44,440 bases of DNA from an uncultured bacterium (GTDB taxonomy: Bacteria > Cyanobacteriota > Vampirovibrionia > Gastranaerophilales > Gastranaerophilaceae), in assembly GCA_902766395.1 (NCBI GenBank), contig CACXDL010000022.1, positions 1 to 44,440 of the forward strand. The letters are read 5' to 3'. The notes under the pieces are model-generated. The model saw only the letters and a program-made list of their open reading frames with translations. It ran no database searches and was not told where the DNA came from. This document shows, one piece after another, positions 27,734 to 35,386 of this stretch. The position numbers were made by a program, and so were the translations under genes. Every line of letters begins with the position of its first letter. Position 1 is the first letter of the stretch.

Positions 27734-28285
27734 ATGAAAAAGGGTTTTACTTTAGCTGAGGTTTTGATAACAATAGGTGTTATTGGTGTTATTGCCATGC
27801 TAACAATGCCTGTACTGACAGATAATTATAAAAAACGAGTTTTGACAACTCAACTGCAAAAAGCTCACGCAGAATTATCGCAGGCCGGAACTACGGCTTT
27901 AGCAGCGGAAATGAGTGATGATTTTCGTAAATTAAAAGTTTTGAAAAACGGAACTTTTGTGGAAAAATTTGTAAAAGGTACCGGTTCTGTATCTTTTGCA
28001 AATTCATATGTTAGATATGATTGCCCTGATTGTGGCACTATTAATACATCTCAGCTTTTTAGAGGCTATAATTATTATTGTAAAAAATTGAGTATGGGGG
28101 CATCATTTTGTGTTAATAAAAATGGGGATGGGTTTTTAGATGTCAATAGTACAAAATTACCTAATATGCTTGGACGCGATATGTTCATGATAGGTTTTGG
28201 AAAAGATGGTACTATTGGTGATTATGATCACTATTTAAGGAGTGTAATTCGTGCAAATTGGGATCTTGATGCTTCTCATCGTTAA
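27734..28285 (+). CDS. Pilin-like protein 3 of tandem set
   Basis: A 183-residue prepilin starting MKKGFTLAEVLITIGVIGVIAML. The stalk segment is more diverged than in genes 1 and 2 (TMPVLTDNYKKRVLTTQLQK), but the C-terminal domain follows the same plan: CPDCGTINTSQL, GASFCVNKNGDGFLDVNS and a final HYLRSVIRANWDLDASHR. It lies 20 bases after gene 2. An intergenic region with palindromic repeats follows. Conserved C-terminal Cys pairs probably form disulfides, which suggests an exported structure. Confidence 0.87.
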   Translation: MKKGFTLAEVLITIGVIGVIAMLTMPVLTDNYKKRVLTTQLQKAHAELSQAGTTALAAEMSDDFRKLKVLKNGTFVEKFVKGTGSVSFANSYVRYDCPDCGTINTSQLFRGYNYYCKKLSMGASFCVNKNGDGFLDVNSTKLPNMLGRDMFMIGFGKDGTIGDYDHYLRSVIRANWDLDASHR

Positions 28286-28346
28286 ATAATAAAATAATGT
28301 AATTAAATAGAACTTATCACTAATATGCATTGAAAATCAGCTGTAT

Positions 28347-28517
28347 TGTCATTCTGAACTTGTTTTCAGCATCTTAAAAATTTAGATCCTGAAATAAATT
28401 CAGGATGACAATTGACAATAAATTTAGGATGACAGAAAAGAGTGTCATGTTGAACTTGTTTCAGAATTTATCAATTCAGTCAAAATAAATAGGCCCTGAA
28501 ACCAGTTTAGGGTGCCA
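28347..28517. repeat. REP-like palindromic repeats
   Basis: The 336-base gap between the third pilin and the next gene (28286-28621) contains two imperfect palindromes of the TGTCATyCTGAAC-loop-GATCCTGAA...GGATGACA type: 28347-28410 and 28443-28517. Elements of this shape are scattered through many bacterial genomes and are usually mobilised by RAYT-type transposases or are relics. A loose third half-copy (TTTAGGATGACA) lies near 28423-28434. No gene is seen in this stretch. Confidence 0.65.
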
Positions 28518-28621
28518 TTTCTCTCTATTTTTTGTGGTAACTTATATATAATTCCCTAAAATAAAACCTAAATAAAAAATGAAGAATATTATAGATATAT
28601 TTAGATACGGCCTAATTATAT

Positions 28622-30370
28622 TTATTTGAAAATAACAAATTTCAATTTGGTATTGAAGTTTACTTTATCGTCCAGCAAAGCTTTTTCAAAAATTTTATAT
28701 TCTGGAGTTTTTACTCCATATATTACGCTTGTGTTATATGAAATACCTTTGTCTGGTAATTTTTGAGCTTCTTTAGATGTGACAAATTTTATTTTATTAA
28801 TCATCTCTTCAGGAAAATAATTATCAGAGATAAAAGATTTTAGATCCGTAATATTTTTTGTAAAATCATCTTTTATTATTGCCATCTTATCTTTGTCATA
28901 CCATATAATTTTAACTTTATGGTAACCTGCTTTGTAGTATATATTGCTAAATAAATTTGCAAAATATTGAATTCTTGAGGTGTCAACAATCTTATTCATT
29001 TCTCCAACAATAGTTTCAACTAATTTTTCATTCTTTTGTTTAAAATCGGTCGAAGAGAATTCTATGTTTTCAGAAATTAAAATGTTATCTTCCAAATATT
29101 TATTCATTGCTTTTAATTCAGAAATTGTTTTAGCATTTATATTATTTCTTTTTATTAATTCATTTGTCAGGTTTTCTGCTGTCTGAATCATTGTTTTGAT
29201 TTTTAAAGAGTGTTTTAACATTGAAAACAGTGCAGTATTTTTAGTTATGTTTTCGAGATTTCCATAAATATTCATTATTTCATTAAGAATTTGTACATCT
29301 CTGTTATTAAGATTTTCAAAAACAAATCTTTGGGCGTCATTATATTCTTTATCACTTAGCAGAGGATGTATCATTTCAGCAGTTTGCATGATTCGTTTTA
29401 ATATTTTTACCGGTGATTTTTTCATGCTCGAGAGGTTTTCTATTTCGTTAAGGTGTCTTATGAATGATAATTTTCTTGCGTATATATAATCTTGATCATT
29501 ATTCAGCCAATTTACATTTTTTATATATTTCAATGAATATAAGTTGTTAAATACTGTAGAACCGAAGCATCTTCTGGATAATTGCATTTTTGTTCCCCAA
29601 TGAACTTCAGGAACAAATTCAACATTTTTAGTAGTTTTAGCTGTTTTAATTTTGGCATAAAACTCTGGCATAACTGAAAGCTCCCTTAGGTAATGGGGCA
29701 TTTTATTGTTATATTCGATTGTATCTGAATATAAAATAAGTTGTTTAGAATTTTGTATTAAAATCTCATCAGAGTTCATTAAGTATGGCATCATGACATT
29801 TGTTATATTCTCTTCATTTTCGGGAATTGCTGTCAATTTCAGATATCGTTTGTTCTGGAGTACATTATTTAGATAATTTTCAATATCTGATATATGTTTG
29901 TTTCTGTAATCTGTATTGTGCCTAAGCATATCTAATGGGTTCACAGTGGAATAAAATCCGTTTTCATTTTCAGAAAAAATATTATTTGTAAAATAAAAAT
30001 AAAACAGGTCAATTTTATCCACAATTTTGGTTGCAATTTCTTTTGTGTTTTTTCCGTTGTATTTATATGTTCCTAAATCTATTCCAATAGAGTAGTCTAA
30101 ATCGTTAGGTATAGGATTGTTTCTTAAAAAGCCGCTGCCGTAAGGATTTGAATATAAATATTTTATATATTTCCCGTCCAGAAGTAGTGAAAATTTTGTA
30201 CTGTTAAGAACATTATCAATGTGGTATAGTGTTTTGCCTATATATGGAAAACCTTTTGTTTCAATATATGGATTTGAATAAATAAATGTCATACATGAAG
30301 TTTTGCAAAAAGTATACATATAAAACGTAAGAATAATTAAAATTAATCCCCATAAAATTTTTTTAATCAT
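28622..30370 (-). CDS. Membrane-anchored protein, paralogue of the 23.3-25.1 kb gene
   Basis: A 582-residue paralogue of the 589-residue protein. One N-terminal helix (residues 4-21) is followed by MTFIYSNPYIETKG, matching TFMYVNPYTETAG in its twin. G78-S79, ten residues, then D90-L91-D92-Y93 repeats the nucleotidyltransferase-like spacing, in SNPYGSGFLRNNPIPNDLDY. Further shared blocks: YSDTIEYNNKM, KILKRIMQTAEMIHPLL and NLNNRDVQILNE. It has an AGAGGTGG ribosome site. The family is unrecognised and may be specific to this lineage. Two diverged copies within 7 kb suggest a shared role, perhaps with the flippase and pilins between them, but function cannot be stated. Confidence 0.75.
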   Translation of the reverse strand: MIKKILWGLILIILTFYMYTFCKTSCMTFIYSNPYIETKGFPYIGKTLYHIDNVLNSTKFSLLLDGKYIKYLYSNPYGSGFLRNNPIPNDLDYSIGIDLGTYKYNGKNTKEIATKIVDKIDLFYFYFTNNIFSENENGFYSTVNPLDMLRHNTDYRNKHISDIENYLNNVLQNKRYLKLTAIPENEENITNVMMPYLMNSDEILIQNSKQLILYSDTIEYNNKMPHYLRELSVMPEFYAKIKTAKTTKNVEFVPEVHWGTKMQLSRRCFGSTVFNNLYSLKYIKNVNWLNNDQDYIYARKLSFIRHLNEIENLSSMKKSPVKILKRIMQTAEMIHPLLSDKEYNDAQRFVFENLNNRDVQILNEIMNIYGNLENITKNTALFSMLKHSLKIKTMIQTAENLTNELIKRNNINAKTISELKAMNKYLEDNILISENIEFSSTDFKQKNEKLVETIVGEMNKIVDTSRIQYFANLFSNIYYKAGYHKVKIIWYDKDKMAIIKDDFTKNITDLKSFISDNYFPEEMINKIKFVTSKEAQKLPDKGISYNTSVIYGVKTPEYKIFEKALLDDKVNFNTKLKFVIFK

Positions 30371-30557
30371 TAACCACCTCTTATGTAAATCATATTGTTA
30401 CAATATAACTATTTACATTATAAATAAAATATTATAGAATATACTTGTAATGTATTTGTTGTTACAAAAATATTACAATATATTATAACATAATATCCGT
30501 ATATATAATGCAATATTAATTTCTAATAAATTTAGAATAAATATATAAATCAAATGT

Positions 30558-30644
30558 AGAGAGGTGTCCGAGTGGCTTAAGGTGCAATCTTGGAAAGGTT
30601 GTGTGGGAGCAATTTCACCAGGGGTTCGAATCCCCTCCTCTCTG
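30558..30644 (+). tRNA. tRNA-Ser (anticodon GGA)
   Basis: The acceptor arms AGAGAGG (30558-30564) and CCTCTCT (30637-30643) pair fully and G is the discriminator. The anticodon GGA is at 30592-30594 in loop TTGGAAA. The long variable arm and T arm (AGGGGTTCGAATCCCCT) fit tRNA-Ser. No CCA is encoded. A run of six T follows as terminator. Confidence 0.95.
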
Positions 30645-30652
30645 TTTTTTAA

Positions 30653-31630
30653 TTAATTATTGTAAAATTTTCTGATAATTATTGGGAATCCAAATGTCAG
30701 ATATGCTGCAACTGTAAACATTGCAATATATGTCAGATAATAATTGTGTGTACCTGCAAAAAAGAATTCCCCAACAGTTTTAAACAGTAAAATTAATATT
30801 ATAGTTCCGATAATTCCGATATTTATTCGAGCTTTTAAAGTACCGTTTTTAGGATTATACGGAGTTAAGTTTTTACAAGCTACTGCTCCATTGATCATTC
30901 CCATAATCCATCCAAAATACATTATGGAAGAGTATACCGCATGTTGAGGATTTGCTATTCTTTTTCCATTAAAATAATCGATGCGATATTCCTTTGTAAG
31001 GATATAATACAGAGAAATCAAGCATATAATATTAAATATTGCTAAAAAATACGCATATCTCTTTTTGTCTTGATCGCACCATTTAATCAGATAAAATCCT
31101 CCTATAACAAATGCAAAACAGCAAATTAAACTAGTCAATACATCCTGAGGAGTGTGTACGCCGACATAGTTTCTTGAAAATCCAATGAGTATAGTAAAAA
31201 ATACTAATAAAGAGGCTAACAGTTTACGTTTTCTGAGCAGCACAGCAAGTCCCACCCAAGTAGTTGTTGCCATTGCCGTATGTCCGCTTGGGAAAGAGTA
31301 TCCTCCGGACATCTTTAAAGCTGATTCTACAGGTTTAATCTTATCACTTAAAATCCACGGACGATATATACATCCGACCATTTTCAAAAATTTTGCGATG
31401 TATAATCCAAGTCCTTGAACCGTAAACAGGTAAAATCCGGCTTCAAAATCAATGCACCAATATATTATGCAAATAACAATTGTAGGAATTGCAAGTTCTC
31501 CAAAAGCAGTTATATGCAGGAAAAGGTTATCAAAAGCACCTCCGGTTGATAGCCTGATATTTTGTAAACATACAAGATAATCAATTTGTGGGTTTAACCA
31601 CCAATCTGCAGTCAGCCATTCGTTAATCAT
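30653..31630 (-). CDS. PAP2-family membrane phosphatase
   Basis: A 325-residue integral membrane phosphatase with the full type-2 phosphatidic acid phosphatase signature: K83-x6-R90-P91, PSGH at 114-117 and S152-R153-x5-H159-x3-D163. It removes phosphate from lipid substrates such as phosphatidic acid or undecaprenyl diphosphate. It has more hydrophobic helices after the active site than the compact 200-residue enzymes, so it may be a broader phospholipid phosphatase. An AGAGGA ribosome site precedes the ATG. It lies between two tRNA-Ser genes on the opposite strand. Confidence 0.88.
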   Translation of the reverse strand: MINEWLTADWWLNPQIDYLVCLQNIRLSTGGAFDNLFLHITAFGELAIPTIVICIIYWCIDFEAGFYLFTVQGLGLYIAKFLKMVGCIYRPWILSDKIKPVESALKMSGGYSFPSGHTAMATTTWVGLAVLLRKRKLLASLLVFFTILIGFSRNYVGVHTPQDVLTSLICCFAFVIGGFYLIKWCDQDKKRYAYFLAIFNIICLISLYYILTKEYRIDYFNGKRIANPQHAVYSSIMYFGWIMGMINGAVACKNLTPYNPKNGTLKARINIGIIGTIILILLFKTVGEFFFAGTHNYYLTYIAMFTVAAYLTFGFPIIIRKFYNN

Positions 31631-31724
31631 AAAGTCCTCTTCTGTTATTTATATTTTGTTATAATATTACAAAATTGGTTTTATAAAAATTGTAAAAAAA
31701 CAATTGTTGTAATAAAATGATAGA

Positions 31725-31811
31725 GGAGAGATGTCCGAGTGGTTTAAGGTGACGATCTCGAAAGTCGTTGTGGGGGCAACTTCACCAGGGGTTCAAATCC
31801 CCTTCTCTCCG
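31725..31811 (+). tRNA. tRNA-Ser (anticodon CGA)
   Basis: The acceptor arms GGAGAGA (31725-31731) and TCTCTCC (31804-31810) pair fully, with G as discriminator. The anticodon CGA is at 31759-31761. A long variable arm and T arm AGGGGTTCAAATCCCCT are present. No CCA is encoded; TTTTTT follows. Confidence 0.95.
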
Positions 31812-31824
31812 TTTTTTAATCTTG

Positions 31825-32514
31825 TTACTTGTCGTATTTTGAATAGTATTTAGATCCGGAAGTCAGACCATATCTGGATTCTGTTTTGTCACCCTTTGAA
31901 TGATATCTGGATGTTTTTTGTAACCCATATTTTGAGTCTTGTTTATATTGTGAGTTTGTTCCGTATTTTTTCTGGTTGTATTTAGAATCGTAATTTTTAG
32001 CTTTTGATAGTCCGTATTTAGACTTATCTTTATTTGCTTCATCTTCAGGGAGCCCATATTTAGTTTCTTCATTCTTAGAACCAAATTTTGAACCTTCCAT
32101 TAAACCATATTTGGTCTTTTCAGGGTTTGTTTTATCATGAAATTTTGAACTTTGTGGTAAGCCATATTTTGTAACTTCTTGATTTTTTGATTCGAATTTC
32201 GAGCCCTTTATTAAACCATATTTTGTCCTTGGGGTATGTTCCTCAGTTTTAATTTTTTCTGATTCTGTCAGAGGTTTTTCAGGTTGTGCATTTGGGGTTG
32301 GTTGAGGTTTTGTACTTATATTTTTTTCAGGTTCTTTATTTTGTGTAGTATCTTCGTCAGATGTTGTAATATCAGAAGAATTATTCAACATTTCTTCTTG
32401 CTTGTTAATCTGCGAAAAATCAACAGCAGGATATTCATCGTTTGCATTTGTAGGTATTGAGCCTATGCTACAGAATAGTATAAACAAAGAAAGTGATAAC
32501 AAAATATTTTTCAT
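31825..32514 (-). CDS. Secreted protein with KYGL tandem repeats
   Basis: A 229-residue protein with a signal peptide (residues 1 to about 24, MKNILLSLSLFILFCSIG...TNA) and a disordered, Thr/Pro/Glu-rich segment to residue 95. The C-terminal 130 residues contain eight copies of a unit starting K/R-Y-G-L/T at residues 98, 116, 135, 152, 166, 183, 195 and 213, spaced 12-19 apart. Many units continue ...GSKFxSK or SKYYSK. I do not recognise the family. The repeat is rich in Lys, Tyr and Ser and strongly basic, so it could bind acidic glycans or DNA or act as a cell-surface linker. The ribosome site is AGAGGAT. Confidence 0.75.
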   Translation of the reverse strand: MKNILLSLSLFILFCSIGSIPTNANDEYPAVDFSQINKQEEMLNNSSDITTSDEDTTQNKEPEKNISTKPQPTPNAQPEKPLTESEKIKTEEHTPRTKYGLIKGSKFESKNQEVTKYGLPQSSKFHDKTNPEKTKYGLMEGSKFGSKNEETKYGLPEDEANKDKSKYGLSKAKNYDSKYNQKKYGTNSQYKQDSKYGLQKTSRYHSKGDKTESRYGLTSGSKYYSKYDK

Positions 32515-32578
32515 CTATAAATCCTCTTTTTCCATATATATTACATTATAATACATTTTTGATAATTTTTAAATGCAT

Positions 32579-32608
32579 AAAAAAAAGACCTTGTAAATTA
32601 CCAAGGCC
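32579..32608 (-). terminator. Probable terminator of the TIGR02757 gene
   Basis: On the minus strand GGCCTTGG ... CAAGGTC is followed by eight T residues. The stem has one mismatch. It lies 120 bases beyond the stop of the 245-residue gene. A second AT-rich hairpin (CTTTATATA/TATATAAAG type) lies between them. Confidence 0.6.
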
Positions 32609-32729
32609 TATCCGTTTAAATAAGAAGAGAGAGCTTTATATATTTATATAAAGTCTTCTGAATACAAAAAATTGCTAAAATAATATCAGCATGTTTACAT
32701 TTCTTAATATTATTTTAAAATAATCGTAT

Positions 32730-33467
32730 TTATTGATTTACACCGTAACCAAAAATAGCAAAATCATATTTGATTGGATCTTGCGGGCAAAATTCCTTTA
32801 ATTGTTTTGTAAGTTCAATAACAGCTTTAAAATCATTTGCATTTCTTTCTAATAAGCCAATTTGTCTTGAGATCCTTCCTACATGGACATCAAGTGGGAT
32901 ATATAATTCAGAAGCCGGCATAAAATTCCAGATTCCCAAATCAACAGGGGGCTTTCTAATCATCCAGCGCAAGAACATACACATTCGTTTCATTGCGCCT
33001 CCATTGTGCGGATTTGGAATCATATGGTAAAATCCTTGTCCTGCATTTTGATTTGCTTTAGAGTAAAAATAATCAACTACGGTTTCAAACATTTTGTTTT
33101 GTTTATAGCCGTATGAAAATAAATCTTCAAGACCTTCAGATGTATTGTATAGTTCTTTCAGAATATTAAAAATGCATATAAAATCATTTGGTTTCCCAAA
33201 TCTATAATTAAAATCCCCTATCAATCCGGGTTCAAAATTTTTTATAAAGTTAAGAGGTTCATTTTGTGCAATATTTGTGAATAATGAATCAAGTTTTTTT
33301 ATAAATTGTTTGCGACTTCCATATGCCAGCAATGAAGATATAAAAGCCGCAATTTCTATATCTTTCTTGTTTGAAAATCTGTGTGGTATTTGTATGGGAT
33401 CATCCTTTATAAAATCCGGAGTCTCATATTTTATTACTAATTTATCTAAATCTGCAACAGTAATCAT
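32730..33467 (-). CDS. TIGR02757 (DUF2400) family protein
   Basis: A 245-residue soluble protein of the conserved but uncharacterised TIGR02757 family. Diagnostic blocks are FISSLLAYGSRKQFIKKL (near residue 42), GGAMKRMCMFLRWMIRK with VDLGIWNF (near 160-180), IPLDVHVGRISRQIGLL (near 190) and DPIKYDFAIFGYGVNQ at the end. Sequence patterns resemble helix-hairpin-helix DNA-glycosylase-like folds, but function is not established. The ATG has no ribosome site and lies six bases after a TATAAT, so the mRNA is probably leaderless. It is divergent from the DUF4127 gene across a 57-base gap. Confidence 0.85.
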   Translation of the reverse strand: MITVADLDKLVIKYETPDFIKDDPIQIPHRFSNKKDIEIAAFISSLLAYGSRKQFIKKLDSLFTNIAQNEPLNFIKNFEPGLIGDFNYRFGKPNDFICIFNILKELYNTSEGLEDLFSYGYKQNKMFETVVDYFYSKANQNAGQGFYHMIPNPHNGGAMKRMCMFLRWMIRKPPVDLGIWNFMPASELYIPLDVHVGRISRQIGLLERNANDFKAVIELTKQLKEFCPQDPIKYDFAIFGYGVNQ

Positions 33468-33473
33468 ACTTGT

Positions 33474-33479
33474 ATTATA
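33474..33479 (-). promoter_or_regulatory. -10 box immediately before the TIGR02757 start
   Basis: On the minus strand this is TATAAT, six bases before the ATG at 33467. Transcription would start at or next to the A of the ATG. The -35 is not clear. Confidence 0.45.
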
Positions 33480-33488
33480 GTATAAAAA

Positions 33489-33517
33489 TTGCCCATAGTT
33501 CTAAAAATGGATATAAT
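33489..33517 (+). promoter_or_regulatory. Promoter of the DUF4127 gene, leaderless geometry
   Basis: TTGCCC (33489-33494) and TATAAT (33512-33517) are exactly 17 bases apart. The ATG at 33525 is seven bases beyond the -10, at the expected transcription start, with no ribosome site. Confidence 0.6.
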
Positions 33518-33524
33518 CTTGATT

Positions 33525-34853
33525 ATGAAGATTGCATTTTTACCAATAGATAACAGACCTGTTTGTTACACAATGCCCAAGATTATTGCGGGTATCGATA
33601 GTGATATTGAATTTTATATTCCTGAACGCAAATTTTTAGGTGGTTTAACTAAAACCGCTGACAAAAATGCTTTATTAGTTTGGTTGGAAAAATTACCAAA
33701 GGTTGATGCAATTGTTCTTTCCCTTGATACTTTGGTTTACGGCGGATTAATTCCGTCGCGCAGGGGAAGTGAAACATTAGGAGAATTAGAGGCTAAACTG
33801 GATAAAATAAAAGTAATATTAAAATCCAAAGAAGCCAAAATTTATGCTGTTTCCAGTATAATGCGTATTTCTAACAACAATTTTAATGAAGAGGAAAAAG
33901 ATTATTGGTCAGAATACGGGAAAAAAATATTTAAGTATTCTTACGAGTTACATAAAAATGGTGTTGCTGAAACTGATGTTCCAAAAGAAATAATAGAAGA
34001 TTATTTGTCAACAAGAAAGCGGAATTTTGAAATAAATAAAAGATATATAGAGTGGCAGAAGGAGGGAATTTTTGAAACTTTGGTTTTTTCAAAAGATGAT
34101 TGCGCCAGCTATGGTTTGAACGTACAAGAGGCAGAAGAACTCCAAAAACTTGGAGGTTTTACAAAAACTGGTGCTGATGAGATTCCTTTGAGTTTATTAT
34201 CAAGGGCAATAGATAAAAAGTTAAAAATTTGTCCGATTTATACTGAACCAACTTGTACAGATCTCATTTCAAATTATGAGGATGTTTCAATTTCAAAATC
34301 TGTTAATGGCCAAATTGAGCTTGCAGGTTGTGAGGTTTCAAATTATGAAGAAGCAGATTTGATATTGTATGTGAATAATTTTAAAGTTAATCAGGGTGAA
34401 ATTGTAATGAAGCAGACCACGGAGGCATTCTGTGGTGATTTTAAATTTCCGCAAAAGCCTTTTATGATTGCGGATGTTCGTTTTGCAAATGGTGCAGATA
34501 ACAATTTTGTAAATTCTATGTTTAAGAATGAATTAAATAATGATATATTTTATGGTTATAGTGCGTGGAATACTTCTGCAAATACTCTGGGGAGTTTGAT
34601 TTGCGGAGCAAAATTTAAATTTTGTGCTAAAAAATTTAACAAGTTAAATTTTGATAAATTACAAATTACGCGATTTCTTGACGATTGGGGATATCAGGCA
34701 AATGTGAGGCAGCAACTTTCTTCCCCTGATTCGAAAATTTCAAAACTGATGGAACCTTATGAAGAAAAATTAGAAATATTTTTAAATAAGAAAATTGATG
34801 TAAGATATTCTTTCCCTTGGAACAGGCTTTTCGAGGTAGAAGTATGGGTATAG
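33525..34853 (+). CDS. DUF4127 family protein
   Basis: A 442-residue protein of unknown function. It starts MKIAFLPIDNRPVCYTMP, the family hallmark, and carries LSLDTLVYGGLIPSRRG (near residue 77), ADVRFANGADNNFVN (near 315) and YSAWNTSANTLGSLI (near 345). Members are usually near 500 residues, so this is slightly short. A TTG twelve codons upstream is also in frame, but it would place the start inside the -35 box. The stop overlaps the start of the MntP-like gene by ten bases, so the two are translationally linked. Confidence 0.85.
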   Translation: MKIAFLPIDNRPVCYTMPKIIAGIDSDIEFYIPERKFLGGLTKTADKNALLVWLEKLPKVDAIVLSLDTLVYGGLIPSRRGSETLGELEAKLDKIKVILKSKEAKIYAVSSIMRISNNNFNEEEKDYWSEYGKKIFKYSYELHKNGVAETDVPKEIIEDYLSTRKRNFEINKRYIEWQKEGIFETLVFSKDDCASYGLNVQEAEELQKLGGFTKTGADEIPLSLLSRAIDKKLKICPIYTEPTCTDLISNYEDVSISKSVNGQIELAGCEVSNYEEADLILYVNNFKVNQGEIVMKQTTEAFCGDFKFPQKPFMIADVRFANGADNNFVNSMFKNELNNDIFYGYSAWNTSANTLGSLICGAKFKFCAKKFNKLNFDKLQITRFLDDWGYQANVRQQLSSPDSKISKLMEPYEEKLEIFLNKKIDVRYSFPWNRLFEVEVWV

Positions 34854-35386
34854 TTGAAATTATTATGCTTGGGGTTGCTTTAGGAGTAGATTGTTTTGTA
34901 GTTTCTTTTTCTCAGGGGTTAATATTTAGAAATAACAGAAGAATAAATTCTATAAAATTAGCTTTTACTATGGGGCTTTTTCAGGGATTAATGCCTGTTA
35001 TCGGTTATCTTGCAACTCTAAAAGTGTATGATATATTATTGCCGTACAGTAAATTTATTGTTTGTTTCATCTTTTTAATTTTGGGTATAAATTTTATACT
35101 TGAAGCTTTTCGTGATGAAAATGGGGATAAAATTCAATGTATTGATTTAAAATGTCTTTTGGGTCTTGGGGTTGCAACAAGTGTTGATGCTTTGATTTCC
35201 GGTACAACTATAAAACTTACCGATACAAACCTTTTTATATCCTGTCTGGTGATAGGAATTTTATCTTTTGTAATGTCTGAAGGTGGTTTTTGGCTTGGAA
35301 ATTTTATAAAAAAAATACAAACTCAAATATTGCAAATAACAGGTGGGATTATTCTGCTGATATTAGCTATAAAATCTTTAATTTAA
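34844..35386 (+). CDS. MntP-like manganese efflux pump
   Basis: A 180-residue membrane protein with six helices. The family repeats GVALGVDCFVVSFSQGL (near residue 11) and GVATSVDALISGTTIKL (near 105) each place an Asp in the membrane, as in MntP/YtaF, which export Mn2+. The start at 34844 has GAGG upstream; an earlier in-frame ATG would lie inside the DUF4127 gene without a ribosome site. The start overlaps the DUF4127 stop by ten bases. Its stop overlaps the stop of the convergent ABC ATPase gene. No Mn-responsive riboswitch is seen upstream. Confidence 0.83.
   Translation: MGIVEIIMLGVALGVDCFVVSFSQGLIFRNNRRINSIKLAFTMGLFQGLMPVIGYLATLKVYDILLPYSKFIVCFIFLILGINFILEAFRDENGDKIQCIDLKCLLGLGVATSVDALISGTTIKLTDTNLFISCLVIGILSFVMSEGGFWLGNFIKKIQTQILQITGGIILLILAIKSLI

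Noticed and set aside
31825-32514. Repeat region as a CRISPR array
   Set aside because: Units are of unequal length, differ at many bases and stay in one reading frame encoding KYGL; this is a protein repeat.
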